A model generated the notes under the pieces. It was not told the origin of the DNA, searched no databases, and saw nothing but the letters and a program-made list of their open reading frames with translations. DNA of 46,536 nucleotides from Candidatus Methylacidiphilales bacterium (GTDB taxonomy: Bacteria; Verrucomicrobiota; Verrucomicrobiia; Methylacidiphilales; CAZTYG01), in assembly GCA_033875315.1 (NCBI GenBank), contig JANRJG010000029.1, positions 1 to 46,536 of the forward strand, in the 5' to 3' direction. The position numbers and the translations under genes are program-made. This document shows positions 35,597-44,890 of the stretch, in pieces (position 1 is the first letter of the stretch; each line of letters begins with the position of its first letter).

Positions 35597-38467
35597 ATGC
35601 ACCAGACTCTGGCCTCCTCTGATCCTTCTTCGCTCGACCCCCATGCCTTCGCCCCCCGTCACCTCGGGCCATCCGAAGGTGAAACCCGCGGGATGCTGGA
35701 AGCGCTCGGGGTTGATTCGATCGCGACCCTGATCCGCCAGGTGGTCCCCGACAGCATCCGTGTCCCCGCCCTCCTGCCTGAGCTTCAGCCCCTCGATGAA
35801 ACCGCCGCCCTGGCCCGGCTGAAAAGCTACGCCGCACAGAACCGTACCTGGCGCACCTACATCGGCCAGGGTTATTACCCCAGCATTCTTCCCCCGGTCA
35901 TCCTGCGCAATGTCCTGGAAAATCCCGGATGGTACACCGCCTACACTCCCTATCAGGCCGAAATCGCCCAGGGGCGTCTGGAAGCCCTTCTCACGTTCCA
36001 GACCATGGTCACCGACCTCACGGGAATGGAGATCGCCAACGCCTCGCTTCTCGACGAGGCCACCGCCGCCGCCGAGGCCGTGGGCATGTGTGCCGCTCTC
36101 GTCGACAATCTGGCCGAACGCCCCGTCTTCCTCGCCTCGGACCGTTGCCATCCGCAAACCCTCGCCGTGGTCCGGACCCGGGCCCGGGCCATCGGCATTG
36201 AGGTGAGGGTGGGGGACGCCAACGCTTTCACCTTCGAACCCGGCACCATCGGTGTGCTGGTCCAATACCCCGATACCCACGGTCGCGTCGAGGATTGGTC
36301 GGGCCTCGTAGGCAAGGCGCACGCCGCCGGGGCGAAAGTCGTGGTCGCCACCGACCTCCTGGCCCTGACCCTGCTCCGTCCGCCGGGCGAATTCGGCGCC
36401 GATATCGTGGTCGGCAGCACCCAGCGTTTCGGCATGCCCCTCGGCTTCGGCGGGCCGCACGCGGCCTTCTTCGCCACCCGCGATGCTTTCAAACGCAGCA
36501 TGCCCGGCCGCCTCATCGGGGTCTCCAAAGACTCGGCCGGCAAGCCCGCCATGCGACTCTCGCTCCAGACCCGCGAGCAACACATCCGGCGCGACAAGGC
36601 CACCAGCAACATCTGCACCGCCCAGGTCCTGCCCGCGGTCATCGCCACCATGTATGCCGTTTACCACGGCCCCGAACGCCTGCGCACCATCGCCGCCCGC
36701 ATCCACGGGCGCACCCGCGCCCTCGCCGCCCATCTGGCCTCCGCCGGATTCAGCCTCGAAGACGGACCGTTCTTCGACACGCTCTCACTGCGTGTTTCCG
36801 GCCAGGACCGGGCCGACATCCTGGCCCGGGCGCATCAAGCGGAAATCAATCTCCGACACGACGATCCATCCCGCATCGGTGTCTCCCTTGATGAAACCGT
36901 CGGAGACGATGCGCTCAACACCCTGGCCGCCGTCCTCACGGGCCGGCCCGCCGCACTCTCCTGGCAGCCCGGTCTTCCCGAGGCATCCTTCCGCCGCACT
37001 TCGGAGTACCTGCAGCACCCCAACTTCCAGACCTACCACTCCGAAACCGAAATGCTCCGCTATCTCAAGCGGCTGGAGAATCGGGACATCGCCCTGACCC
37101 ACTCGATGATCGCCCTCGGATCCTGCACCATGAAGCTCAATGCCACCGCGGAGATGATTCCGATGACCTGGCCCGAGTTCGGCAATGTCCATCCCTTCGC
37201 ACCGGAAGAACAGTGGCAGGGCTACCGGGCCATGTTCGACGACCTCGAACGCTGGCTCGCCGCCGTCACCGGTTTCCAGGCCGTTTCGCTCCAGCCCAAT
37301 GCCGGCTCGCAGGGCGAATACGCCGGCCTCCTCGCCATCCAGAAATTCCACCAGGCCCGCGGGGAGGGGCACCGGGACATTTGCCTCATTCCGCAATCGG
37401 CCCACGGAACCAACTTTGCCAGCGCGGTCATGTGCGGGTTGAAGGTCGTCGTCACCAAATGCGATGACATGGGCAATGTCGATCTCGCCGACCTCCAGAC
37501 CCACATCGCCGCCCACCGCGACCGCCTTTCCTGCGTCATGGTCACTTATCCCTCCACCCACGGGGTCTTCGAGGAGGAAATCCGCGACATCTGCGCCGCC
37601 GTCCACGGGGCCGGGGGACAGGTCTACATGGACGGGGCCAACATGAATGCCCAGGTCGGCCTTTGCAGCCCCGGGGCCATCGGGGCCGATGTCTGCCACC
37701 TCAACCTCCACAAAACGTTCTGCATCCCCCATGGCGGCGGCGGTCCGGGCATGGGTCCGATCGCGGTCGCTTCCCACCTGGCCGGCTATCTGCCGCAAAA
37801 CCCCGTCGCTGCCGTTGACCCCGAACACCAGGTCGGCGCGGTCTGCGCCAGTTCGCACGGCAGCGGGTGTATCCTCACCATCTCCTGGACCTACATGGCC
37901 CTCATGGGCGGATCCGGTCTGACCCGCGCCACCGAGATTGCCATCCTCAACGCCAACTACATCGCCTCCCGCCTCCGACATGCCTACCCCGTCGTCTTCC
38001 AGGGACGGCAGGGACGGGTGGCCCACGAATGCATCATTGATTTGCGCCAGTTCAAGGCAAGTGCGGGTATCGAGGTGGAGGATGTGGCCAAGCGCCTGAT
38101 CGATTACGGCTTCCACGCCCCCACCATGTCCTGGCCCGTGCCCGGCACCCTCATGATCGAACCGACCGAGAGCGAGCCCAAGGACGAACTCGACCGCTTC
38201 TGCGACGCCCTGCTGGCCATCCACCAGGAAATCAAGGACATCGAAGAAGGCCGCCTGGACCGCAAGGACAACCCCCTCAAGAACGCCCCCCACACCGCCG
38301 AAGTGGTTGTCTCGGATGCCTGGAACCGTTCCTACTCCCGCGAACGTGCCGCCTTCCCGCTGCCCTGGATCCGCGAGCGGAAATACTGGCCCCCCGTGGG
38401 CCGGGTCGACAATGTCCACGGCGACCGCAATCTCTTCTGCTCCTGCATTTACCCGGGTAAAGAATGA
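35597..38467 (+). CDS. gcvP: Glycine dehydrogenase (decarboxylating), full-length P protein
   Basis: A 956-residue PLP enzyme of the glycine cleavage system, which decarboxylates glycine and passes the aminomethyl group to lipoylated GcvH. Both halves of the long form are fused in one chain: the N-terminal half opens with [16 protein letters not shown] and [15 protein letters not shown]; the C-terminal half carries the PLP lysine in [18 protein letters not shown] (around residue 715). The family motif [12 protein letters not shown] is also present. ATG 35,597 is chosen; an upstream TTG lies in the promoter-like region. gcvT and gcvH are not adjacent, which is unusual but not rare. Confidence 0.97.
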   Translation: MHQTLASSDPSSLDPHAFAPRHLGPSEGETRGMLEALGVDSIATLIRQVVPDSIRVPALLPELQPLDETAALARLKSYAAQNRTWRTYIGQGYYPSILPPVILRNVLENPGWYTAYTPYQAEIAQGRLEALLTFQTMVTDLTGMEIANASLLDEATAAAEAVGMCAALVDNLAERPVFLASDRCHPQTLAVVRTRARAIGIEVRVGDANAFTFEPGTIGVLVQYPDTHGRVEDWSGLVGKAHAAGAKVVVATDLLALTLLRPPGEFGADIVVGSTQRFGMPLGFGGPHAAFFATRDAFKRSMPGRLIGVSKDSAGKPAMRLSLQTREQHIRRDKATSNICTAQVLPAVIATMYAVYHGPERLRTIAARIHGRTRALAAHLASAGFSLEDGPFFDTLSLRVSGQDRADILARAHQAEINLRHDDPSRIGVSLDETVGDDALNTLAAVLTGRPAALSWQPGLPEASFRRTSEYLQHPNFQTYHSETEMLRYLKRLENRDIALTHSMIALGSCTMKLNATAEMIPMTWPEFGNVHPFAPEEQWQGYRAMFDDLERWLAAVTGFQAVSLQPNAGSQGEYAGLLAIQKFHQARGEGHRDICLIPQSAHGTNFASAVMCGLKVVVTKCDDMGNVDLADLQTHIAAHRDRLSCVMVTYPSTHGVFEEEIRDICAAVHGAGGQVYMDGANMNAQVGLCSPGAIGADVCHLNLHKTFCIPHGGGGPGMGPIAVASHLAGYLPQNPVAAVDPEHQVGAVCASSHGSGCILTISWTYMALMGGSGLTRATEIAILNANYIASRLRHAYPVVFQGRQGRVAHECIIDLRQFKASAGIEVEDVAKRLIDYGFHAPTMSWPVPGTLMIEPTESEPKDELDRFCDALLAIHQEIKDIEEGRLDRKDNPLKNAPHTAEVVVSDAWNRSYSRERAAFPLPWIRERKYWPPVGRVDNVHGDRNLFCSCIYPGKE

Positions 38468-38562
38468 GTTAGGGAAGACAAGACCTGGTTCCGGGAGTTG
38501 ATCGGCGGGGGCACCGGTCGTTTCTGTTCGCGCGCAGCCCGGGACCATGGTAGGATTGGGCC

Positions 38563-39597
38563 ATGTCGAGCGATCGCCGCGATTTCCTCAAGAAAATCGG
38601 TCTGGCCGGGGCCGCCTCCCTGGCTCCGTTCTCATCCAAGGGAGCCCCTGCAGATGAACCCACCCCGGCGCCCGCAGGCAACCCCAAGCCCGTCACGGTG
38701 CCCCGGCGCAAGTTCGGCAAACACGACCTGACCGTTTCCTGCCTCTGTCTCGGCGGCCACACCCTGCGCACCGCCTCCGATGAGGAAGCGGCCAAGATTG
38801 TCGACGCCGCGCTCGAGTGCGGGATCGATTTCTTCGACAACGCCTGGGATTACCACGGGGGAGGGGCCGAGGAATTGATGGGCCAGCTCCTTCGGGGCCG
38901 CCGGGACAAGGTCTTTCTCATGACCAAGGTGTGCAGCAACCACAAGGGCGGGGGAAAGAAGGCCGCCATGGCGATGTTGGAGGACTCCCTCCGCCGCCTC
39001 CGCACCGACCACCTCGACCTCTGGCAATTGCACGAGCTTGTCTCGCTGGCGCAGGTGGAAACGGCCTACCAAGTGGATGAGACCCTCGAGGCCCTGACCG
39101 AGGCCAAAAAGCAGGGCAAGGTGCGCTTCATCGGGTTCACCGGCCATGCCAACGCGGCCGCCCACTTGGCCATGCTCGAGCGGCAGTTCCCCTTCGACGC
39201 CTGCCTGATGCCCGTCTCCGCCGTCAATTTCCAGAAAGGCCCGAATTTCAATCTCCAAGGGAAGGACTACTCCGAGCAGGTGCTGCCGGTCTTGGTCAAA
39301 CAACAGATCGCCGCTCTGGCCATGAAAACCATGGGCGGCGACGGTGCCCCCATCCGCTCCGGCATGATGACGGCTGAGGAGGCCTTGCGCTACGCTTTGT
39401 CACAGCCCGTGGCCTCGGTGCTCACCGGTGTCAATCAAGTCGGGCATCTGCTGGCCAACGCACGCATCGCCGCTTCCTTCGTCCCGATGACCACGGCGGA
39501 AATGCGCGCCTTGGAAGACCGCTTTGCCCGACATACAGGCAACGAGCTTTACGCCTACTACCTCGGCGGCCATCACCGTGATGGTTCTCGGGTTTGA
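38563..39597 (+). CDS. Tat-exported aldo/keto reductase
   Basis: A 344-residue NADPH-dependent AKR. The N-terminus SSDRRDFLKKIGLAGAASLAP is a classical twin-arginine signal, so the folded, cofactor-loaded protein is probably exported to the periplasm. The TIM-barrel AKR catalytic residues are visible in FFDNAWDYHGGGAEE (Asp and Tyr), LMTKV (Lys) and LWQLHEL (His). The C-terminal SVLTGVNQVGHLLANA binds the cofactor phosphate. AGGA stands seven bases before ATG. The substrate is unknown; Verrucomicrobia and Planctomycetes often carry many such exported oxidoreductases. It is convergent with the PgeF gene, 27 bp apart. Confidence 0.9.
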   Translation: MSSDRRDFLKKIGLAGAASLAPFSSKGAPADEPTPAPAGNPKPVTVPRRKFGKHDLTVSCLCLGGHTLRTASDEEAAKIVDAALECGIDFFDNAWDYHGGGAEELMGQLLRGRRDKVFLMTKVCSNHKGGGKKAAMAMLEDSLRRLRTDHLDLWQLHELVSLAQVETAYQVDETLEALTEAKKQGKVRFIGFTGHANAAAHLAMLERQFPFDACLMPVSAVNFQKGPNFNLQGKDYSEQVLPVLVKQQIAALAMKTMGGDGAPIRSGMMTAEEALRYALSQPVASVLTGVNQVGHLLANARIAASFVPMTTAEMRALEDRFARHTGNELYAYYLGGHHRDGSRV

Positions 39598-39606
39598 AAT
39601 GCGAAG
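39594..39606. repeat. TTGAAATGCGAAG, second copy of the heptad motif
   Basis: This 13-mer overlaps the end of the aldo/keto reductase gene and is identical to 23,503-23,515, the first two units of the large heptad array. What follows (GGTGAGG, GAGGAGG) is also loosely heptameric. Confidence 0.4.
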
Positions 39607-39624
39607 GGTGAGGGAGGAGGAGCG

Positions 39625-40236
39625 CTATTTGCGCAAGCGCAGGGCGGCAAAGTGGCGTCCCGTCTGGCCTTGCTCGACCCGGTAGGAATAAAAGCGTTTC
39701 AGGTCGGCGGCCGTATTCAGGCCGCAATCGCTGACCCGAGGGACGCCTGAATCCCGGGCTTGGCGGGCGATGGCGGCGGCGAAATCCACCTCATAATGCG
39801 GCGGGCGGATGCAGGGCCCGATGACCGCATGCAGGTCGGCCACATCGCAGCCGCAGTTGCGCACCATCCGCGCGATCGCCCCCGGTACGATGTTCAGGCT
39901 GGTGCCGCGACGGCCCGAATGGACCAGCCCCACGACCTTCCGGACCGGATCAACGAGAAACACCGGGGCGCAGTCGGCCACCCGGATGATCAAGGTCAGG
40001 TTGGGCACATCCGTGATCAGACCATCAACCCCGGGGATGACCGAGTCTGCTTGGATGACGCCGCAGACGGAGGATTCCGCCCCGTGGACCTGTTCGGCCT
40101 GGACCCAGAGCGGGCTGGAGAACCCCTGTCGGGCCAGGGTTTGCGGCCCTTCGCCCATTCCGGGGTGCACATCGGCTTCGCGCTCGGTGAAGGCATAATC
40201 CACCGGCAAAGCATCCAGTTCGGGAAAGCGGATCAC
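39625..40236 (-). CDS. pgeF: PgeF/YfiH-family (laccase-domain) protein
   Basis: A 203-residue protein of the multi-copper polyphenol oxidase-like family, whose bacterial members include purine nucleoside phosphorylases and a peptidoglycan editing factor that removes misplaced residues. The metal-ligand motifs are QVHG (about residue 50), VADCAPVFLVD and GLVHSGRRGT, plus IGPCIRPPHYEVD. Most homologues have HAGWRG where this one has HSGRRG, and the protein is about 40 residues shorter than E. coli PgeF. It starts with GTG. It is divergent from hppA across 218 bp. Confidence 0.85.
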   Translation of the reverse strand: MIRFPELDALPVDYAFTEREADVHPGMGEGPQTLARQGFSSPLWVQAEQVHGAESSVCGVIQADSVIPGVDGLITDVPNLTLIIRVADCAPVFLVDPVRKVVGLVHSGRRGTSLNIVPGAIARMVRNCGCDVADLHAVIGPCIRPPHYEVDFAAAIARQARDSGVPRVSDCGLNTAADLKRFYSYRVEQGQTGRHFAALRLRK

Positions 40237-40335
40237 GCCACCATGTTGGACCGCTTTTTGCCGGCAGACAACCCCCTCCTTTCAACCGCCACCCATTCCT
40301 CTCCGTGCGCCAATGCGTAAAAAATCGGTTGCCCT

Positions 40336-40350
40336 CGGTCTTTTTGACCG
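40336..40350. promoter_or_regulatory. CGGTCTTTTTGACCG inverted repeat in the pgeF-hppA gap
   Basis: A perfect 5-bp dyad around TTTTT lies about 105 bp upstream of hppA and 100 bp upstream of pgeF. It may be an operator or chance symmetry. The T run inside the loop argues against an intrinsic terminator. The rest of the 218-bp gap shows no convincing promoter by eye. Confidence 0.3.
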
Positions 40351-40454
40351 TACCATCTCACGATCCGCATCCTGGTTGGACGGGTCTTTGAATGGACTGG
40401 AAGCATCGGTCTTCCGGCCCTTTGGAAAAGCGAAAAGCGGAAAGTTAGGTTATT

Positions 40455-42611
40455 ATGGATATGAATGTGTTGCATTTTGTGGGGGGCTCGACCTTCGCCC
40501 AGATCGAATGGAATTTTCTCGGACGCTACGGGATCGAAACAGCCCTTTTGGCCGGTGCGGTGGCCCTGGTCTTCGCTGGATGGTTGATCAAATGGATCCT
40601 CGCCCAGCCCGCAGGGAATGAAAAGATGCGCGAGATCGCCTCGGCCATCGAGGAAGGCGCCAAGGCCTACCTCCGCCGCCAGGTCAACAGCATCGCCCTC
40701 ATCGCCGCCATCCTCTTCTTCGTCATCGGCTTCGCCAAGGATTGGACCACGAGTGTCGGCTTCCTGGTCGGTGCGGTCTTCAGCCTCCTGGCCGGTTACA
40801 TCGGCATGCGCGTGGCCGTCCTCTCCAACGTCCGCACCACCCAGGGGGCCACCGAATCCAGCCGCAAGGCCCTCCGCGTCGCCTTCAATGGCGGTGCCGT
40901 CACCGGCATGCTCGTCGTCGGCCTCGCCCTCCTCTCGGTAGGCGGTTTCTATCTCGCCGTCCTCGCCCTCGGCGACACTCGCCTGGCCATCAACAGCCTC
41001 GTCGGCCTGGCCCTCGGCAGCAGCCTCATCAGCGTCTTCGCCCGTCTCGGCGGCGGCATCTACACCAAGGCCGCCGACGTCGGCGCCGACCTCGTCGGCA
41101 AGATCGAATCCAACCTCGACGAGGACGACCCACGCAACCCGGCCACCATCGCCGACAATGTGGGCGACAACGTGGGCGATTGCGCCGGCATGGCCGCCGA
41201 CGTCTTCGAGACCTATGTCGTCACCCTCATCGGCGCCGTCTTGGTCGCCTTCCTCACGCTTTCTTCCGTCCCCGCCGCCGTCATCTATCCCTTCCTCGTC
41301 GGTGCCGTCTCGGTCTTCGGTGCCATCGCCGGCATCGCCTACGTCAACCTGACCAAACAAAATGCCAATGCCGCCCTCCGTCGCGGAGTCGGCATCAGTG
41401 CCCTCGTGACCGGGGTTTTTCTCTACCCGGTGACCAAGTTCATGTTCCCCGCCCCGGTCATGATCGGCGGCCTGTTGCGCAGTCCCGATGAAATCTTCTT
41501 CGCCGGCCTCGTTGGCCTGGCCATGACTTTCATCGTGGTCATCATCACCAATTACTACACCGCCACCGAACACGCCCCGGTGCGCAAAATCGCCCAGGCT
41601 TCCGAAACCGGCCACGCCACCAACATCATCGCCGGTCTCGCCGTCGGGTCGCACGCCACCGCCCTCCCGGTGGGTTGCATCGGTCTGGCCATCCTCGCCT
41701 CCTATCACTTTGCCGGCCTCTTCGGCATCGCCATCGCCGCCATGGCCATGTTGAGCATGGCCGGGATCATCATTTCCCTCGACGCCTTCGGTCCCATCAC
41801 CGACAACGCCGGCGGCATCGCCGTCATGTCCGAATTGCCGAAGGAGGTCCGCCACATCACCGACGAACTCGACGCCATCGGCAACACCATGAAGGCCGTC
41901 ACCAAGGGCTATGCCATCGCTTCCGCCGGTCTGGCCTCGTTGGTTCTTTTCGGTTCCTACGTCCAGGAACTCAAGGCGCACTGGGAACTGGCCGGTCATG
42001 TGGTCCAGAGCCTCGAATTCTCCCTCACCGAACCCAAGGTCATCATCGGTCTCTTCCTCGGTGGCATGCTGCCGTTCATCTTTACGGCCTACAGCATGGA
42101 TGCCGTCGGCAAGGCCGCGGGCGCTGTGGTCTCCGAAGTCCGCCGCCAGATCGCGGAAAAACCCGGCCTGCTCCTCGGCACGGAAAAGGCCGACTACGGA
42201 CGCTGTGTCGACATCGTCACCACCGCCGCCCTCCGCGAGATGATCCTGCCCGCCCTCCTGCCGGTCATCTTCGTCGTCGCCGTCGCGGCCATCCCTCAAC
42301 TCGGCGCGGTCGTGCTCGGCGGCGTGCTCGTCGGCAGCATCGTCACCGGCCTCTTTGTCGCCATTTCCATGACCTCGAGCGGCGGCGCCTGGGACAACGC
42401 CAAGAAGAGCTTCGAAGACGGCTTCGTCGACAGCAAGGGCGAAAAGCACTTCAAGGGCTCGGAAGCCCACAAGGCCTCCGTCACAGGCGACACCGTCGGC
42501 GACCCCTACAAGGATACGGCCGGCCCGGCCGTGAACCCAATGATCAAGATCACTAACATCGTGGCGCTGCTGTTGCTCGCCGTGCTGGCACATCTGGGCG
42601 GCGCGGCGTAA
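40455..42611 (+). CDS. hppA: Membrane-bound H+-translocating pyrophosphatase, K+-independent type
   Basis: A 718-residue integral membrane pump with about 16 helices, coupling PPi hydrolysis to ion export. Catalytic blocks are [12 protein letters not shown] (207-218), [20 protein letters not shown] (223-242) and the C-terminal [19 protein letters not shown]. The subtype switch reads [10 protein letters not shown]: lysine at 480 and threonine at 483 match the K+-independent, H+-pumping class; K+-dependent (including Na+-pumping) enzymes have alanine there. The gene lies alone after a divergent pgeF and is followed by a strong hairpin. Codon use (C-ending) matches the preceding genes, so it belongs to the main genome part. 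Confidence 0.95.
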   Translation: MDMNVLHFVGGSTFAQIEWNFLGRYGIETALLAGAVALVFAGWLIKWILAQPAGNEKMREIASAIEEGAKAYLRRQVNSIALIAAILFFVIGFAKDWTTSVGFLVGAVFSLLAGYIGMRVAVLSNVRTTQGATESSRKALRVAFNGGAVTGMLVVGLALLSVGGFYLAVLALGDTRLAINSLVGLALGSSLISVFARLGGGIYTKAADVGADLVGKIESNLDEDDPRNPATIADNVGDNVGDCAGMAADVFETYVVTLIGAVLVAFLTLSSVPAAVIYPFLVGAVSVFGAIAGIAYVNLTKQNANAALRRGVGISALVTGVFLYPVTKFMFPAPVMIGGLLRSPDEIFFAGLVGLAMTFIVVIITNYYTATEHAPVRKIAQASETGHATNIIAGLAVGSHATALPVGCIGLAILASYHFAGLFGIAIAAMAMLSMAGIIISLDAFGPITDNAGGIAVMSELPKEVRHITDELDAIGNTMKAVTKGYAIASAGLASLVLFGSYVQELKAHWELAGHVVQSLEFSLTEPKVIIGLFLGGMLPFIFTAYSMDAVGKAAGAVVSEVRRQIAEKPGLLLGTEKADYGRCVDIVTTAALREMILPALLPVIFVVAVAAIPQLGAVVLGGVLVGSIVTGLFVAISMTSSGGAWDNAKKSFEDGFVDSKGEKHFKGSEAHKASVTGDTVGDPYKDTAGPAVNPMIKITNIVALLLLAVLAHLGGAA

Positions 42612-42639
42612 AACGCCGATCTAGCGCCGAGAATGAAAG

Positions 42640-42665
42640 AGGCCCGGGAGCAGTCCCGGGCCTTT
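42640..42665 (+). terminator. Strong hairpin after hppA, candidate intrinsic terminator
   Basis: AGGCCCGGGA-GCAG-TCCCGGGCCT is a perfect 10-bp stem with a 4-base loop, followed by TTG. It lies 28 bp after the hppA stop and five bases before the stop of the convergent minus-strand gene, so it could serve both. The T tail is short. It lies at the boundary of the two sequence types. Confidence 0.65.
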
Positions 42666-42669
42666 GTCG

Positions 42670-43029
42670 TCAGGCGAAGAAAGCGGCATCCTCTCCACGC
42701 AAGAGGTCCCGCGCGGATTTGTGGACGATAATGCCATAACCCACTTGGCCTTCGTGCCAAAATAGCCTGCCCTCACGGTGATAGCGGCTGAAGTGCAAAT
42801 CGCCGCCAAGCATCATGAGAGCCATCTGAATCGCGGCAAGACTGTCCAGGCCGCTGACCACTGATGACCGGGTCCTTTGAGCTGGCTCTTCATCCTCGGG
42901 CCAGTCGAACTCATACCAGCAACGCCAACGGCCATCAGGCTCTTTTTGAGGCGCCTCAATTCGTAGCTCGACAGGCTTGCGCACGCCGGACTTGGAGACG
43001 AGCGTTAGAGTGCGTGTGGCGACAATCAT
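42670..43029 (-). CDS. Hypothetical protein, DUF6968-like, second gene of a coupled pair
   Basis: A 119-residue protein starting ATRTLTLVSKSGVRKPVELRI after the initiating MIV, followed by WRCWYEFDWPEDEEP and GLDSLAAIQMALMMLGGDL. The pattern resembles the DUF6968 family of small alphaproteobacterial proteins, from memory; function is unknown. The ATG at 43,029 overlaps the upstream stop as ATGA, so it is translationally coupled to the gene before it. An in-frame extension upstream is rejected for that reason. No signal peptide or membrane helix. Confidence 0.65.
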   Translation of the reverse strand: MIVATRTLTLVSKSGVRKPVELRIEAPQKEPDGRWRCWYEFDWPEDEEPAQRTRSSVVSGLDSLAAIQMALMMLGGDLHFSRYHREGRLFWHEGQVGYGIIVHKSARDLLRGEDAAFFA

Positions 43030-43403
43030 TGCGCGTCCGCCAGGCGATAGATCAGAGGAGGAATTGGGTCGTCCTTCATGCATGTGTTACGGCGCGTCAT
43101 GGCCTGATTTTCGCATGCAGATCGGTATCGTGCCTGTGCGACGAAGCTGCAATGAAACATATCGCTGTCGAACTGTGCCTCGCACTTCGCACGGTTGGCC
43201 TCGTTCCAAAGGCCCGCTACTTCCGAGTCACTGCTACTTGCAGGGCGATCTTCGCCGTGACCAACCCAATCGATCCAGCGCCCCGTCACGTCACGAGGCT
43301 GATCAGGGCTGTACTTCGTCGCTCGAATCCTGTGCCAAGCCGTCAGCACCCGGTTGCCCGCAGCATGATATCTGAGCTCATTGCCAATTCTTTTGAACAT
43401 CAT
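43026..43403 (-). CDS. Hypothetical protein, first gene of a coupled pair
   Basis: A 125-residue protein I do not recognise. It is rich in Trp, Arg and Asp, with several cysteines (QFDSDMFHCSFV, RSACENQAM, NTCMKDDP) and no membrane helix or signal. ATG 43,403 is preceded by AGGA at five bases; a TTG at 43,481 would add 26 residues but has no ribosome-binding site. Its stop overlaps the next start (ATGA), the best evidence that it is a real gene. Codon use is less GC-biased than its right-hand neighbours, which may mean separate acquisition. Confidence 0.55.
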   Translation of the reverse strand: MMFKRIGNELRYHAAGNRVLTAWHRIRATKYSPDQPRDVTGRWIDWVGHGEDRPASSSDSEVAGLWNEANRAKCEAQFDSDMFHCSFVAQARYRSACENQAMTRRNTCMKDDPIPPLIYRLADAQ

Positions 43404-43575
43404 TTCCGTCCTACGATCATCAATGGCGATAGTGTAAGCGCCCTGGAATGGACGGGGATAACTTTTCGCAATCAGCGCCAATACGATAGTCGATGCAATA
43501 TCTTACGACCGATCGCCAGCCTCAAACTGCGGTCCCGGTCACCATCCTAGCTCACTTGATCGCACTGCAGCGCGT

Positions 43576-43596
43576 CCTCCCCGTAAGCGGGAGAGG
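43576..43596. repeat. Intergenic palindrome of the Rhizobiales type
   Basis: CCTCCCCG-TAA-GCGGGAGAGG forms an imperfect hairpin. Palindromes of the form CTCTCCCCG-loop-CGGGGAGAG are very common between genes of Bradyrhizobium and relatives, from memory, so this supports an alphaproteobacterial origin for the right end. Confidence 0.4.
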
Positions 43597-43631
43597 AGCA
43601 CCGATCGCGGCCTCCGTGCTAGAAGCGCGGC

Positions 43632-44267
43632 ATGGCTGGCACCACCACCCCGCTCACCTTCCGCACCGATGTCCGCGGCACGCTCTATCTCGCCTCGGCC
43701 GGCCTGCTGATCCTCGGCCTCGTCTTCACCGGCTATTTCCTCACCACCCCCGACGCCGGCTTCACGGGCATCCTCACCGTCACGCTCGGTGTGTTCTTGC
43801 TCTACGTTGCGTGGGTCAATTTCTGGGGGACGCGGGCGGGCTATCCGCATCTGACGCTGATCGGGCACTGGCTCATCGTGCAATCGAGCGGCACGCAGCG
43901 GCGCGATCTCGATCTCGGCGCGCTCGGTGCGCCCGAGATCGTCACGCTTCGCGCCCGCCGCTCGGCCAATCGCGTCTATCTCGGCTTTCCGCCGCTGCCG
44001 GGGGCGACGCACACGCCCTCGCGCTTCACGGCGCCCGAGCTGCAGCGCTTCGCTGAGACGGTGCTGCTCAATGGCTATACGGGAGGCGATCCGGCGCGGG
44101 CCACGGCGATCACCGATGTCATCAATGCCCGCCGCGCCGAGCCGAAGCAGGATGTGGCCCCGCCGCCGCGGCTCGATGCGACGCTGGCGCGAATCCGCTT
44201 CGTCGCCACGGCTGGTGCATTTGCGGCGCTCTGGTGCGGGCTGGTCTGGTGGCGGCTCTTGCCCTGA
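43632..44267 (+). CDS. Small membrane protein of unknown function
   Basis: A 211-residue protein with two N-terminal transmembrane helices (LYLASAGLLILGLVFTGYF and ILTVTLGVFLLYVAWVNFW), a cytoplasmic or periplasmic middle domain, and a C-terminal helix (FVATAGAFAALWCGLVWW). The middle part contains LIGHWLIVQSSGTQRRDLDL and LRARRSANRVYLGFPPLPG. No family is recognised. The next small membrane protein gene lies 57 bp downstream on the same strand. Codon use is alphaproteobacterial in style. Confidence 0.7.
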   Translation: MAGTTTPLTFRTDVRGTLYLASAGLLILGLVFTGYFLTTPDAGFTGILTVTLGVFLLYVAWVNFWGTRAGYPHLTLIGHWLIVQSSGTQRRDLDLGALGAPEIVTLRARRSANRVYLGFPPLPGATHTPSRFTAPELQRFAETVLLNGYTGGDPARATAITDVINARRAEPKQDVAPPPRLDATLARIRFVATAGAFAALWCGLVWWRLLP

Positions 44268-44324
44268 TCTGGACAGCACCACCGGTCGCAGGCCAGAGTT
44301 CGGCTCGACCGGGGGACCATGCAA

Positions 44325-44633
44325 ATGACCGACGCTTCACCCGCGACCGGCCGTCCGCTGCGCTGGCTCGTCTATCTCATCGCTGCGGCGCAGGTCGCGT
44401 TCTTCGCCTATGCCGCCTGGCGCATTCTCGCGGCGCCGCCGGGCGATGGCACCGGCATGCGGATCGTGGCCTTCGTGCCGCTTGGCGCGCTGCTTCTCAT
44501 CGGCGTCTTCCCCGCGATCAGCTACGCGCGCAGCAACAAGCCCCTTGTCGGGCTGGCGTTTGCGCTGTTCGGATTCGGCGCGACGCAATGGCTGTGGTGG
44601 ACGATGCTCGTCAATGAGCTCCGTCTTACCTGA
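44325..44633 (+). CDS. Small three-helix membrane protein of unknown function
   Basis: A 102-residue protein with three hydrophobic stretches (LVYLIAAAQVAFFAYAAW, RIVAFVPLGALLLIGVFPAI, LVGLAFALFGFGATQWLWW). ATG 44,325 is chosen because GGGGGA stands eight bases before it; ATG 44,319 would be too close. No family is recognised. It probably shares a message with the preceding membrane protein gene and is convergent with the small paralogue pair. Confidence 0.65.
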   Translation: MTDASPATGRPLRWLVYLIAAAQVAFFAYAAWRILAAPPGDGTGMRIVAFVPLGALLLIGVFPAISYARSNKPLVGLAFALFGFGATQWLWWTMLVNELRLT

Positions 44634-44640
44634 GCACGGC

Positions 44641-44886
44641 TTACGCCGCGGCCAGCGTCCGCTCCAGCGGATAGCCATCCGCGTCGTAGAGCGCGCGGAT
44701 CTGGCGGCCTTCGAAGCGGGTGCCGTCGACATCGAGATAAGTGCCGTTGAGCCAGGCTGCGGGCATTTTCTCGATCACATGCTTCACGGCTTCCGCCGCA
44801 TTGGCGAAGCGCTGGTAGCGCGCCAGCGATTTGGCGTAGCGGCGGCTGGGGAAGAGCTCGGCGGGAGCGGCGTAGTCGATCGTCAT
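44641..44886 (-). CDS. Small conserved protein, paralogue B of a tandem pair
   Basis: An 81-residue soluble protein: MTIDYAAPAELFPSRRYA, then RFANAAEAVKHVIEKMP, LNGTYLDVDGTRFEGRQI, ALYDADGYPLER. It aligns end to end with the gene immediately upstream (44,891-45,148), sharing DY-APAEL, the AA-A helix, a G-x-x-L-x-x-x-x-x-x-F stretch and RALY-x-x-x-x-YPL. It begins four bases after that gene's stop, with GAGG as ribosome-binding site. Similar proteins occur in Rhizobiales, from memory; function is unknown. Confidence 0.7.
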   Translation of the reverse strand: MTIDYAAPAELFPSRRYAKSLARYQRFANAAEAVKHVIEKMPAAWLNGTYLDVDGTRFEGRQIRALYDADGYPLERTLAAA

Positions 44887-44890
44887 GATC

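Noticed and set aside
36785-38548. 587-residue minus-strand open frame over gcvP
   Set aside because: Antisense shadow of the glycine dehydrogenase C-terminal half.
40233-42593. 786-residue minus-strand open frame over hppA
   Set aside because: Antisense shadow of a canonical pyrophosphatase; Asp/Gly/His/Glu-rich with no family resemblance.
42612-42670. Mobile-element insertion site at the composition break
   Set aside because: No integrase, transposase, target duplication, tRNA end or inverted terminal repeat could be found within the window.
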